A stretch of 64,000 bases of DNA from Delftia sp. PS-11 (GCF_029870285.1 NZ_JACSYA010000011.1:62001-126000); one strand, 5' to 3'; numbered from the stretch's first letter, positions 50,718-60,089 are shown. A program made the numbers and translations. Notes: generated by a model not told the origin, from the sequence alone.

Positions 50718-53216
50718 TCAGGCCTCCTGCGGATTCGACAGGCTCTGGGCTGGCAGCTCCAGACCCAGCAGCTCACCCAGCACGGGCAGGGCCAGCGCGG
50801 CGCGCTGCACGTCCCAGGGTTGGGCACCGGGTGTGCCTGCCAGGCGGGCCACGGGCTGGGCGCCCGCAGTCTGGGACTGGCGGGCCTTCTCACCCAGGCT
50901 CTGGCGTTCGTGCGTGGAAAACTCCGAAAAGCTGCGACGCACCAGCGGCAGGATTTGCACGAACTGGGTTTCGCCCAGTTGGGCCAGCCAGGCATCGACA
51001 GCGCCCCAGATGGCCTGGTCGTGCAGCAGCACCAGGGCCTGGCGGTTGAGGAAGCCGTCAAGCCAGGCGGCGGCGTCCAGCGGCGGCACGCCCAGCGAGA
51101 GGTTGCGCGACAGCTGGGTGGACACGCCGGCGGTGTCGAGCAGTTGGGCGTCAAGCAGCAGGCGGCAGGCCATGCCGCGCAGCAGTGCCGCCGCCGCATC
51201 GCCCAGGGCCAGGCTGCGCAAGGCGCCATGCCAGGCCTGCATCGGCTCGGCTGCTTCGCGCAGGCGCAGCGCCTCGTGGGCCTGGAGCACGGTGGCCTGC
51301 ATGCTGCGGGCAGCGTCCTCGTCCAGCGACATGCAGGCTACGGGCAGGCCAATGGCCGCGCGCAGGGCCAGGCTGTCGATGACGCTGGCCAGCGCCTGGG
51401 TGTCGGTCTGGCGCACGCTGCCGTAGCGGTAGACGTTGGCCAGCGGCGGCAGCGCCTGCAGCAGCTGGGCGACATCGCCCGTGCTGGCCGAGCGCTCGGC
51501 CAGGTCGTGCATGAGCGCATCGACCAGCTGCGGCAGGTCGGCCAGCAGGGCATCATCCACCGCCTGGGCCATTTTAGGCAGCGGGGTGTCGGCATCCATG
51601 CTTTGCCGCACCTTGGCCGATGCGGCCTGCACCAGGGTGCCGCCGAAGCGGCTGGCCTCGATGATGCGCACGGCCAGCCCGGGCTCCCACTGCAGTTGCC
51701 AGCTTTCGCGGAAGGTGCCTCGGTTGCGCTGCTGGTCGGCGGCAAGGCGCCCCCAGTCGATGCCCAGCAGGCGCAGGCGGTGCAGGAACTGGCTGCGCTC
51801 GCGGTCGATGTCTTTGCGCAGGTCCAGGGCCAGCAGCTTGGCAGCGGCCTCGGGCTTGAGGCGCAGGCTTTTTTGCTGCTGCTCGATGTCGCGCTGCAGC
51901 GGTACCTGGGGCACGTCTGCGGGCACCGCGCCAATGCGGTCGCCCACGCTGAGTTCGCGCTCGATCAGGGCCAGGGGCGCGCGCTCGCCCATGCAGATGA
52001 CGGTGACGATGGCCTCTTCCAGCTCGGGCAGGCCCGGGCTGGCATGGCCGCGCAGGGCGGCAAGGCTCTCGGCCAGACGCGTGGCTTCGATGATGTGGGC
52101 GCTGGAGCAGTCCAGGTCTTTGGAGCGCAGCAGCTGCGCCACGCGCGCCAGCCAGGCCACCGTGCGGCGGCGGATGTCAATGCCGCCATCCGCCACATGC
52201 TGCGAGGATTGCCACAGGTGCTCGTACCAGCCCGGCGAGTCCACGCCGGCGCCGTAGCCGCTGGAGGCACACAGGTTGCGGTAGGTCCAGGGGGCCCAGG
52301 TGGCCTGGACCTTGGCCTTGGGCAGGCCCTTGAGCAGTGCGGTATCGGCCTTGGCGGTGACCTGGGCCTTGAGCGCAGGCACGTGCCAGGCGCCGCAGAC
52401 CACGGCGATGCGCTGGTAGCCGGCCTTGACGGCTTCGCGCATGCACTGGCGCATCCAGGCTTCGCGCAGGGCCTCGCGCCGGGCATGGCGCTCGCCGCGT
52501 GCCTCGTTGGGCAGCTCGGCGCGCACGGCGGCCATGGCCTCGGCGATGCCGTCGAACAGTGCCGAGCCGTCGCCACGCTCCTCGACCATGCGGTTCCACC
52601 AGCTTTCGCCATCGGCATGGCCGGCCGCATGGGCCAGCAGGTCCAGCGGATCGCTCCAGTCATGCACTGCTGCGGGCTCGGGCGGGTGCTGCGGCGCGCT
52701 GGCATCCATGGCGCCGGGTGCGGCATCGTCGTGGCCAGACGCATCTTCAGACGGGTCTGCAGGCAGCCCGGCTGTGGTGGACTCTTCGTCGCCGCCCGCG
52801 CCGCTGCACGCGCCGCTGCACGCGCCGCTGTCCGCCTCCTGGGCTGCGGCCTCGGCCTTCAGGCGCTCCTGCTCGGCCAGGTCCAGCGCCATGCGGTGGG
52901 TCTGAGGCAGGTCCATGAAGCGCGTGGCCACGCCCTGGCGCGCAGCCCATTGCATGGCTTGCCATTCGGGCGAGAACTCGGCAAAAGGATAGAAGGCGGC
53001 ATGCGAGGGACTGTCCTGCACATAGACCAGCATGGCCACGGGCGGGCGCAGGTCGGCATGCCCGAGCATGGGCAGCAGGGCCTCGCCCTCGGGCGGGCCT
53101 TCGACCAGCAGGCAATCGGGCTGCAGCTGCTCCAGCGCGTGGAGCAGGCTGCGTGCGCAGCCGGGGCCGTGGTGGCGTATGCCGAAGAAGTGGAGCGTGT
53201 CGGCGGAAGTAGCCAT
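50718..53216 (-). CDS. DUF5682-family protein (YehM-like)
   Basis: An 832-residue soluble protein. The N-terminal segment LHFFGIRHHGPGCARSLLHA and LVEGPPEGEALLPML are the hallmarks of this family, whose N-terminal domain recalls the TraB/Tiki-type hydrolase fold. A low-complexity Ala/Gly/Ser/acidic linker spans about residues 125-185 (ACSG repeats), followed by a long helical part. The molecular function is not known. It sits between the AAA ATPase and VWA genes with gaps of 7 and 3 bp. Confidence 0.82.
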   Translation of the reverse strand: MATSADTLHFFGIRHHGPGCARSLLHALEQLQPDCLLVEGPPEGEALLPMLGHADLRPPVAMLVYVQDSPSHAAFYPFAEFSPEWQAMQWAARQGVATRFMDLPQTHRMALDLAEQERLKAEAAAQEADSGACSGACSGAGGDEESTTAGLPADPSEDASGHDDAAPGAMDASAPQHPPEPAAVHDWSDPLDLLAHAAGHADGESWWNRMVEERGDGSALFDGIAEAMAAVRAELPNEARGERHARREALREAWMRQCMREAVKAGYQRIAVVCGAWHVPALKAQVTAKADTALLKGLPKAKVQATWAPWTYRNLCASSGYGAGVDSPGWYEHLWQSSQHVADGGIDIRRRTVAWLARVAQLLRSKDLDCSSAHIIEATRLAESLAALRGHASPGLPELEEAIVTVICMGERAPLALIERELSVGDRIGAVPADVPQVPLQRDIEQQQKSLRLKPEAAAKLLALDLRKDIDRERSQFLHRLRLLGIDWGRLAADQQRNRGTFRESWQLQWEPGLAVRIIEASRFGGTLVQAASAKVRQSMDADTPLPKMAQAVDDALLADLPQLVDALMHDLAERSASTGDVAQLLQALPPLANVYRYGSVRQTDTQALASVIDSLALRAAIGLPVACMSLDEDAARSMQATVLQAHEALRLREAAEPMQAWHGALRSLALGDAAAALLRGMACRLLLDAQLLDTAGVSTQLSRNLSLGVPPLDAAAWLDGFLNRQALVLLHDQAIWGAVDAWLAQLGETQFVQILPLVRRSFSEFSTHERQSLGEKARQSQTAGAQPVARLAGTPGAQPWDVQRAALALPVLGELLGLELPAQSLSNPQEA

Positions 53217-53223
53217 GGGGTGC

Positions 53224-54306
53224 TTACAGTTGCTCGCGGCAGGCGCGGTACAGGTCCTTCCAGTCGCTGCGTTCCTTGACCACGGTTTCCAGGTATTCCT
53301 TCCAGACCACGGTATCCTGCACCGGGTCCTTGATCACGGCGCCCAGCAGGCCCGAGGCCACGTCGCCCGCGCGCAGCACGCCGTCGCCGAAGTGGCCGGC
53401 CAGCGCCATGCCGCTGTTGATGACCGAGATGGCTTCGGCCGTGGACAGGGTGCTGCTGGGCGACTTGACGCGCACGCTCTTGCCGTCTTCGGTCTGGCCG
53501 TTGCGCAGTTCGCGGAAGATCTGCACCACGCGGCGTACTTCCTGCAGCGCGGGCGGCTCGGCAGGCAGCGCCAGGGCGCGGCCCTGCTCGGCCACGCGCT
53601 TGGTGACGATCTGCACCTCCTCGTCCTGGGAGGCGGGCACGGGCAGGACCACGGTGTTGAAGCGGCGCTTGAGCGCGCTGGACAGTTCGTTGACGCCCTT
53701 GTCGCGGTTGTTGGCCGTGGCAATGACCGAGAAGCCCTGCACGGCCTGCACTTCAGTGCCCAGCTCGGGCACGGGCAGTGTCTTTTCGGACAGCACGGTG
53801 ATCAGCGTGTCCTGCACGTCGGCGGGAATGCGGGTGAGTTCCTCGATGCGCGCGATCTTGCCCAGCTTCATGGCATGCACCAGGGGGCTGGGAATGAGTG
53901 CCTGCTCGGACGGGCCGTGGGCCAGCAGCTGGGCATAGTTCCAGCCGTAGCGCAGCTGCTCTTCACTGGTGCCGGCCGTGCCCTGCACCAGCATGGTGGA
54001 GTCGCCGCTGACGGCAGCGGACAGGTGCTCGGAGACCCAGGACTTGGCCGTGCCGGGCACGCCGTACAGCAGCAGCGCACGGTCGGTGGCCAGCGTGGAG
54101 ACGGCAATTTCCATGAGGCGGGGGTTGCCGATGTACTTGGGAGTGACCTCAAAGCCGTTGTCGAGCTTGCCGCCCATCAGATACTGGAGCACGGCCCAGG
54201 GCGACAGCTTCCAGTTGGGCGGACGCGGACGGTCGTCCACCTTGCGCAGGGCTTCGAGTTCTTCGGCGAATTGCTGTTCGGCATGCTGGCGCAGGACTTG
54301 GCTCAT
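53224..54306 (-). CDS. MoxR-like AAA+ ATPase (YehL-like)
   Basis: A 360-residue AAA+ ATPase. Walker A is GVPGTAKS (residues 82-89), the Walker B region is GKIARIEELTRIP, sensor 1 is FSVIATANNRDKGVNEL, and the arginine-finger region is LSSALKRRFNTVVLPVP. MoxR-type ATPases form hexameric rings that remodel partners or insert metals and cofactors together with a VWA protein. The ATG after a GGAA element was chosen; the longer frame lacks support. It stands 55 bp after the DUF5691 gene. Confidence 0.9.
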   Translation of the reverse strand: MSQVLRQHAEQQFAEELEALRKVDDRPRPPNWKLSPWAVLQYLMGGKLDNGFEVTPKYIGNPRLMEIAVSTLATDRALLLYGVPGTAKSWVSEHLSAAVSGDSTMLVQGTAGTSEEQLRYGWNYAQLLAHGPSEQALIPSPLVHAMKLGKIARIEELTRIPADVQDTLITVLSEKTLPVPELGTEVQAVQGFSVIATANNRDKGVNELSSALKRRFNTVVLPVPASQDEEVQIVTKRVAEQGRALALPAEPPALQEVRRVVQIFRELRNGQTEDGKSVRVKSPSSTLSTAEAISVINSGMALAGHFGDGVLRAGDVASGLLGAVIKDPVQDTVVWKEYLETVVKERSDWKDLYRACREQL

Positions 54307-54361
54307 GGTGTGGTTCCGGGATGAATGAGGGTGGTATTCGGGAAAAGACTGCGGGTCGGGA

Positions 54362-56062
54362 TCACGCCGCACGCTGTACGGCAAAGGCCTGGTGCAGCCC
54401 CAGGCGCAGGCGGACGATGCGTTCAAGGCCGTCACGCACCCGGTCATCGTCCCAGGGCCGTATGCGGCTGCGATCGAGCATGGCCTGCTGCTCCGGCGTC
54501 AGCGCCGAGGCCGGATCGGCGGGCGTGGCAGGCACATCCGCTGGCGCGGCTTCATCTTGCGTGTCGGCCTGCAGCGCCGGCTGGCGCCACAGCGCGGCAA
54601 ACCGCTGCAGCGAGGCGACATCCAGCATGCGGGCGCAGGACAGCAGGGCCTGATCGGCCTGCCAGCTGTGCCAGCTTTGCGTGGCATGCCGGCCGCCCAG
54701 CGCCTGGTGCAAGGCATCGACAAGACGCTCGGACAGCGCGGGCGACAGATATTCCGTATCGGGCATGGACTGCGCAATGCCGGCGATGGTGTCAACGAGC
54801 TTGCCCTGGTCGCGCTCGAACCAGGCCTGCCACCGCGCCTCGCGCTCGGCAGGCGGCAGCTTGGCCATGAGCAGTTGAACCAGCGTGTCGGAACGCATCT
54901 CGCGCCCCTGCGCCACCTCGATCCATCCGACATCCAGCTGGTGGTTCAAGGCATGCTGCAGCCCCTGGCGCAGCGACGCCTTCCAGTCGCTTTGGCGCAC
55001 CCACTGCATCAGCTGCACCGGGGTCTTGCCCAGCGTCTGCGTCCAAAAGCCCAGCGGCGTGAGCTGCACCACCTGCTGCAGCAGCCAGGCTTTCTGGCCA
55101 CCACGGAAATACGGGGAAGGCTGCGACACGACGCCATCGTGCGCCCAGTCTTCGGGGGCCTGCTCAGGCGGCTCGATGCTCCACTGGCCCTGCTCATCCT
55201 GGCGCAGCATGGCACGCATCCAGCCCGCCACGCGCTGGCTGTGCGCGCTGCCGGGCAGGCACGACAGCAGCTGGGCCGCATGTTCGCGCACCTCCCGGCT
55301 GCGGTCGCGCAGCAGTTTTTCGAGCAGGGGCTCATCCTCCAGGCTCAGGCCCACGGCCAGTGTCTGGACCATGAGCAGGCGCTCCTTGGCGCCCAGGTTC
55401 TTGAGGCTGGCTTCGAGGCGCTCGCGCGCCCCGGCGGCATCGGTCTGTCGTTCGCTGCGCAGCAAGGCCACGCGCTGGTCCACGGAGCCTTCCTGCCAGA
55501 GCTGCTCAGGGGATGCGGTTTCCTCGACGCCGCCTGCATAGGACCACTGGGGGTTGAGTGTGCCCAGCCACCGCCCGCGCTCGCCGAGCACAGGGTCCAG
55601 CCATGGCCGCAGCGACGTCGCCTGGCGGCCCTGCTCCAGGGCCAGTGCCAGCAGGTCATGGGGCAGGCGCAGCCCCGATTGGTCCAGAATGCGCAGCATG
55701 GCAGCGCGCAGGCTGAAGGGCCCATCGGCCAGCACTTCGCGCATCAGGGATTTGAGCGCCTCATCCTCAGGCGCAGGGCGCCGCTCCGCAGGGGCAGGCT
55801 GTGGCTCCGCCAATGGCGCCTTCAAGGTGATTTGCGACCCCGGCTGCCATCCCGCACGCTCGAAGACCGCTGCCACAGCGCTGGCGCGCAGCAGTTGCGC
55901 CGCTGCGGATTCAGCGGGCTGGACTATTGCCGCCAGCAGCGCCTGATGGCAGGGATCGGTGCCCATGGCAGCTGCCTGCACCAGTGCCTGCGGCACAGGC
56001 AGGCGGTCCGCACCGACCATGGCCGACTGCTGCAGCGCAGCCCAGATTTGTGCATTGCTCAT
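54362..56062 (-). CDS. DUF5691-family HEAT-repeat-like protein
   Basis: A 566-residue soluble, almost wholly helical protein with repeated helix pairs (KLLRDRSREVREHAAQLLSC, MRSDTLVQLLMAKLPPAERE), resembling HEAT-type scaffolds. The N-terminus MSNAQIWAALQQSAMVGADR is characteristic of DUF5691. It is always found, as far as I recall, with SWIM, MoxR and VWA genes. Its ATG overlaps the stop of the SWIM gene by four bases. Confidence 0.8.
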   Translation of the reverse strand: MSNAQIWAALQQSAMVGADRLPVPQALVQAAAMGTDPCHQALLAAIVQPAESAAAQLLRASAVAAVFERAGWQPGSQITLKAPLAEPQPAPAERRPAPEDEALKSLMREVLADGPFSLRAAMLRILDQSGLRLPHDLLALALEQGRQATSLRPWLDPVLGERGRWLGTLNPQWSYAGGVEETASPEQLWQEGSVDQRVALLRSERQTDAAGARERLEASLKNLGAKERLLMVQTLAVGLSLEDEPLLEKLLRDRSREVREHAAQLLSCLPGSAHSQRVAGWMRAMLRQDEQGQWSIEPPEQAPEDWAHDGVVSQPSPYFRGGQKAWLLQQVVQLTPLGFWTQTLGKTPVQLMQWVRQSDWKASLRQGLQHALNHQLDVGWIEVAQGREMRSDTLVQLLMAKLPPAEREARWQAWFERDQGKLVDTIAGIAQSMPDTEYLSPALSERLVDALHQALGGRHATQSWHSWQADQALLSCARMLDVASLQRFAALWRQPALQADTQDEAAPADVPATPADPASALTPEQQAMLDRSRIRPWDDDRVRDGLERIVRLRLGLHQAFAVQRAA

Positions 56063-57480
56063 ACGATCTCACCCCGGTTGTGCCAGATGCAGTGCTGAAC
56101 CTGCGTGTCCTGGCCCGTCTGCCAAGCGCTCAGCAGGCGCCAGCGGCCCAGGCCCGCCACAGGCTCCCATTCGCCAAACAGCTGCAGCGGCCCGCCTCCG
56201 GCGAGTGCCATCAGCTGCCAGGCATCGGCATCGTCGATCACGGCGGGAACCGGCTGGGCCGCCGCCTCGGCGCCCGGCCATGCCACCAGCCAGCGGCCTT
56301 CGGCGAAAACCAGCCGCGCCCCCGCCTGCCACAGCGGCTGAACGGACTGCAGCGGATTGCCCGCGATGCGCTGGCCCAGCTGCGACAGCGTGTCGCCCAT
56401 GGTCTGCACAGTCAATGGCTGGCCCTGCTGCGGCTCCAGCGCAGCGCCGTTGCCCTGGACCGCGACGGCGCGCAAGGGCGCCTTGCCAGGGTAGAAGTGC
56501 AATGCGCAGCGGTAGCGCGCCCCTGCCACCCAGGCCGACTCGAAACCGCGCCCGCCCTGCGCATAGTCCAGCACCAGCGCCATGCGCCCGGAGCCCAGGC
56601 CCTGCAGCCAGACACGGCGCTCCATGAGCCGGCCTTCGCGCTCGATGGTGCGCAGGCCGGCCACCAGCCATTCATCGTCCACCTGCTGGCCCCTGGCCTG
56701 GACTTCGGCCTTGTCCATGGGCCAGCCCAGGGCGGCCATCACATCGGCGCGCACCTCGGGGCTCAGCTGGTCACGCCGCCGCACGGCGTCCACGATCAGT
56801 TGCCAGTGTCCCAGCTGTACCAGCAGGTCGCGCGGCCAGCCTTCGTGGCTGTCCACCAGTTCCCAGCACTCCCTGACGCGGGCAGCCATGCCCGTGGCCT
56901 GCGCATCCACCATGCGCGCAGACATGGTGCGCCAGCGCTGCTGCGCCTGCGGATTGCCGGCCTGGCTGGCCAGGCCGCTGCGCACCATATCCTGCATCCA
57001 CAGCGACAGTTCCTGCAGTCCGGCCTCGATCTTGTCCCAGCGCTTGTCCTCGCGCCTGGCCTGCTGCCGGGCTGCGGCTTCGGCATCGGCCGGTGACGCG
57101 GCAACGGCAGCTGCGGCGGCGGCCTTGGCTTCCTTCTTCTCGGCCTTTTCCTGGCGGCTGTCCAGCCAGGACTGCACCCAGGCCGGCGGATCGCCCCCCT
57201 CGGGCACCTGGCCGCCAGCGCGCATCAGCATCAGCGCCAGGCCGTGCTTGCAGGGAAATTTGCGGCTGGGGCAGGAGCATTTGAACGACGGTCCCGACAG
57301 ATCGACCTGGGTCTGGTAGGGCTTGCTGCCACTGCCCTGGCATTCGCCCCAGACCGCAGCGTCATTGCATCCCGTAAGCGGCCATTTGGATGGGGACAGC
57401 AGCCCCTTGGCAGCCTTGCTCGATGCGGCGTCCGGCGACAGCGCCAGCACTTCGCTTTCTGTTCCTAGTACACGCGACAC
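56059..57480 (-). CDS. SWIM zinc-finger protein (YehQ-like), first gene of MoxR-VWA operon
   Basis: A 473-residue protein with a SWIM zinc finger (CxCx6CxH: Cys68, Cys70, Cys77, His79 in FKCSCPSRKFPCKHG). A charged Ala/Lys/Glu-rich helix follows (residues about 115-150, probably coiled coil), then a beta-rich C-terminal region. The GTG start is preferred because GAGAGGGAG lies just upstream and homology begins with SRVLGTESEVLALSPDAAS; a TTG sixteen codons earlier keeps the frame open. SWIM domains bind DNA or proteins. It opens the operon. Confidence 0.82.
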   Translation of the reverse strand: MSRVLGTESEVLALSPDAASSKAAKGLLSPSKWPLTGCNDAAVWGECQGSGSKPYQTQVDLSGPSFKCSCPSRKFPCKHGLALMLMRAGGQVPEGGDPPAWVQSWLDSRQEKAEKKEAKAAAAAAVAASPADAEAAARQQARREDKRWDKIEAGLQELSLWMQDMVRSGLASQAGNPQAQQRWRTMSARMVDAQATGMAARVRECWELVDSHEGWPRDLLVQLGHWQLIVDAVRRRDQLSPEVRADVMAALGWPMDKAEVQARGQQVDDEWLVAGLRTIEREGRLMERRVWLQGLGSGRMALVLDYAQGGRGFESAWVAGARYRCALHFYPGKAPLRAVAVQGNGAALEPQQGQPLTVQTMGDTLSQLGQRIAGNPLQSVQPLWQAGARLVFAEGRWLVAWPGAEAAAQPVPAVIDDADAWQLMALAGGGPLQLFGEWEPVAGLGRWRLLSAWQTGQDTQVQHCIWHNRGEIV

Positions 57481-57849
57481 CGAAGCTCCCTCTCCAAGTG
57501 TTGGTATTCGCCTGGCGCCATGAAGCAACGAACAGTGACGGCGCCAGACAGGTCCGAAAGCCTATCAGCAATAGGCTCTGGCAATTTGAAACAAATTACA
57601 ACAACGCTGTAACGAAATGAATATGCCCGATGGTTTTTGGCTTTTCGCCATATCCCAAAGTACATCACGCATTTCACAGCATCAGAAAAATCAAGCACAT
57701 CTCATTGAATATTTCTGGAATACGTCATTTTCCTTGCAGCACATCGTCAATCCATCGCAGCGAGTGCCCATTGACATGGCATGGCCTGCTCAACAGGCAC
57801 ACCTGTACCACTGTGCCGCGCATGCCTGGATGTGCAGATAACGCAAATA
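57481..57849. other. AT-rich divergent intergenic region
   Basis: About 370 bp between the SWIM-led operon and the SOS-type operon hold no credible gene. The DNA is much more AT-rich than elsewhere in the window. A perfect inverted repeat AGCCTAT-CAGCA-ATAGGCT lies at 57559-57577, upstream of the SWIM gene, and may be an operator for it. No promoter consensus for that operon could be fixed by eye. Confidence 0.5.
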
Positions 57850-57869
57850 TACTGTATATTTTCACAGTT
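57850..57869 (+). promoter_or_regulatory. LexA (SOS) box
   Basis: The 20 bases TACTGTATATTTTCACAGTT contain CTGT-N8-ACAG with an AT-rich centre and match the enterobacterial LexA consensus almost perfectly. A TATACT hexamer (57848-57853) overlaps the box and would be the -10 element, so LexA binding would block RNA polymerase. The box ends directly before the radical SAM start codon, leaving a leader of only about ten bases. Confidence 0.88.
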
Positions 57870-59189
57870 ATGGAGTTGAACCGCAAACTTTTCATCCTGG
57901 CCGATGCGGCCAAGTACGATGCCAGCTGCGCCTCCAGCGGGTCCACGCCCCGCAACTCACTGGACGGCCAGGGCATGGGATCGGTCACGGGCATGGGCAT
58001 CTGCCACAGTTACGCGCCTGACGGGCGCTGCATCTCGCTGCTCAAGATCCTGCTGACGAATTTCTGCCTCTTCGACTGCCTCTACTGCATCAACCGCAAG
58101 AGCTCGAACGTGCAGCGCGCACGCTTCACGGTGGACGAGGTGGTGCGCCTGACGCTGGATTTCTACCGGCGCAACTGCATCGAGGGGCTGTTCCTGTCCA
58201 GCGGCATCATCCGCTCCAGCGACTACACCATGGAGCAGTTGATCGAGGTGGCGCGGCGCCTGCGCGAAGAGCACGATTTCCGCGGCTATATCCACCTCAA
58301 GACCATCCCCGATGCCGCCCCCGAGTTGCTGGCCATGGCTGGGCGCTACGCCGACCGGCTCAGCATCAATGTGGAGCTGCCCACCGAACAGGGCCTGTCG
58401 CGCCTGGCACCGGAAAAGAACGGGCAGCGCATACGGCTGGCCATGCACCGCGTGGACGAGCATGTGCAGGCCTGGCGCGCTGCCGTGCGCGGGCAGCGCC
58501 AGGCGCAGTCTCTGCCGGGGGCCCATGCGCGCCGGGCGCAGGTGCCTCGTTTCGCGCCGGGCGGGCAGAGCACCCAGATGATCGTGGGCGCGGACGCGGC
58601 CACGGATGCCGACATCCTCGCATCCAGCCATACGCTGTATGCAGGCTATGGCCTGCGGCGCGTCTACTACTCGGCGTTCAGCCCCATCCCTGATGCATCA
58701 CGCGACCTGCCGGCGCAGGCGCCGCCGCTGATGCGCGAGCACCGGCTCTACCAGGCCGATTGGCTGATGCGCTTTTACGGCTATGAAGCGCGCGAGATCG
58801 CTGCAGCCGGCAGGCACGGCATGCTGGACCTGGAGATCGACCCCAAGCTGGCCTGGGCGCTGGCCCACCGCGCGCAATTTCCGGTGGACCTCAATCGCGC
58901 GCCGCGCAGCCTGCTGCTGCGCGTGCCCGGCCTGGGCACGCAGACGGTGGACCGGCTGCTGGCAGCGCGGCGCGTGCGGCGGCTGCGCCTGGATGATTTG
59001 CTGGGACTGCGCGCACCTGTGCACAAGGCTCTGCCCTTTGTGCAGGTGGACGGCTACCGGCACGCACAGGGTGAACTCGATTCGGCAGCGCTGCGCGCCC
59101 GGCTGATAGCGCAGTCGCAACGCAGCCAGGCGCAGGTCCGCCACAGCGGCCTGCAGGTGCGCAGCGCCACCCAGGCCAGCCTGTTTTAG
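57870..59189 (+). CDS. Putative DNA modification/repair radical SAM protein
   Basis: A 439-residue radical SAM enzyme. The iron-sulfur cluster motif is Cys66-X3-Cys70-X2-Cys73 in LTNFCLFDCLYCINR. Near the C-terminus, RAPRSLLLRVPGLGTQTVDR is a helix-hairpin-helix DNA-binding motif. This pairing identifies the family described as putative DNA modification/repair radical SAM protein (TIGR03916-like), usually encoded next to a DUF4130 protein, as here. The ATG directly after the LexA box is the only start consistent with the conserved N-terminus (ELNRKLFILADAAKYDASC). The actual reaction is not established. Confidence 0.9.
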   Translation: MELNRKLFILADAAKYDASCASSGSTPRNSLDGQGMGSVTGMGICHSYAPDGRCISLLKILLTNFCLFDCLYCINRKSSNVQRARFTVDEVVRLTLDFYRRNCIEGLFLSSGIIRSSDYTMEQLIEVARRLREEHDFRGYIHLKTIPDAAPELLAMAGRYADRLSINVELPTEQGLSRLAPEKNGQRIRLAMHRVDEHVQAWRAAVRGQRQAQSLPGAHARRAQVPRFAPGGQSTQMIVGADAATDADILASSHTLYAGYGLRRVYYSAFSPIPDASRDLPAQAPPLMREHRLYQADWLMRFYGYEAREIAAAGRHGMLDLEIDPKLAWALAHRAQFPVDLNRAPRSLLLRVPGLGTQTVDRLLAARRVRRLRLDDLLGLRAPVHKALPFVQVDGYRHAQGELDSAALRARLIAQSQRSQAQVRHSGLQVRSATQASLF

Positions 59190-59209
59190 CGATCCCGCAC
59201 GGATGGAAC

Positions 59210-60052
59210 ATGCACGACGAAGCACTACTGATCGAACTCGATGGCCCCGACGACTGGCCGGGCTTTCGCGGAGCCTGCCGCTCCCTGCTGGCCCATGGCG
59301 CCGACCCTGGCGCCGTGCGCTGGCGCTGGCCTGACGCGCAGGGCGCAGTGCAGCGCGGCGAGGGAGTGGATCTGTTTTGCGGCCCGCAGGAGCAGGCACT
59401 GCCTGCTGCGGTGCTGGCGGATATGGCCGCCCCCGGCAGCGCAGGACTGGCATTGCCCGAGGCACGGCTGTCCACGCTGCGCCAGGCCTGCATGAACCGC
59501 GCGGCTGGCCGTTTCGAGCTGTGCCACCGCTGGCTGGCGCGCGTGCGCGCGCAGCCCGGCTTGCGCCTGGACCCGCTCGATGAGGACTGGCGCAGCATCG
59601 AGTCGCTGGCGCGGCCGGTTGCGCGCGAGATCCACAAGATGCACGCGTTTGTGCGCTTTCGCCCTACGCAGAGGCAGGACATGCCCACGCTGCACATCGC
59701 CTGGTTCGAGCCACAGCACCATATCGTGCGCGCAGCGGCACCGTTTTTCCGCAGCCGGTTCGCCAACATGCATTGGGCCATTCTCACACAGGACTGCAGC
59801 GCGCACTGGGACGGCCACGCACTGCGCTTCGGGCCCGGCGCCCGCCGCAGCGACGCCCCGCCAGCCGACGCGGGCGAGGCTCTGTGGCTGACCTACTATG
59901 CCAGCACCTTCAATCCGGCACGCCTCAAGGAACAGGCCATGCTGCGTGAAATGCCCCGCCGCTACTGGCGCAATCTGCCGGAGTCCGTGCTGATCTCCAC
60001 CCTGGTGCAGCAGGCGCGTGCGCGCACGGGGCGCATGCTGCAGCCACACTGA
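59210..60052 (+). CDS. DUF4130 (TIGR03915-like) putative DNA repair protein
   Basis: A 280-residue soluble protein of the family that accompanies the radical SAM protein; in many genomes it is fused to a UdgX-type uracil-DNA glycosylase. Here it is free-standing and no glycosylase follows. Conserved stretches are KMHAFVRFRPTQ, WFEPQHHIVRAAAPFFRSRF, MHWAILTQDCSAHWDG and TFNPARLKEQAMLREMPRRY WRNLPE near the end. It lies 20 bp after the radical SAM gene, so it shares its LexA-controlled promoter. Confidence 0.88.
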   Translation: MHDEALLIELDGPDDWPGFRGACRSLLAHGADPGAVRWRWPDAQGAVQRGEGVDLFCGPQEQALPAAVLADMAAPGSAGLALPEARLSTLRQACMNRAAGRFELCHRWLARVRAQPGLRLDPLDEDWRSIESLARPVAREIHKMHAFVRFRPTQRQDMPTLHIAWFEPQHHIVRAAAPFFRSRFANMHWAILTQDCSAHWDGHALRFGPGARRSDAPPADAGEALWLTYYASTFNPARLKEQAMLREMPRRYWRNLPESVLISTLVQQARARTGRMLQPH

Positions 60053-60061
60053 AAGCCGCCC

Positions 60062-60089
60062 AAAAAACAAAGGCCCCGAAGGGCCTTTG
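60062..60089 (-). terminator. Rho-independent terminator of purL
   Basis: On the minus strand a 9-bp perfect stem (CAAAGGCCC/GGGCCTTTG with a 4-base TTCG loop) is followed by TTTTTT. It lies 18 bp after the purL stop codon. Read on the plus strand it could also end the DUF4130 operon, which stops just upstream. Confidence 0.9.

Noticed and set aside
49569..53279. A 1,236-codon open frame on the plus strand
   Set aside because: It is the antisense shadow of the VWA and DUF5682 genes; low-complexity His/Gln/Gly-rich composition, no homology, typical of high-GC DNA.
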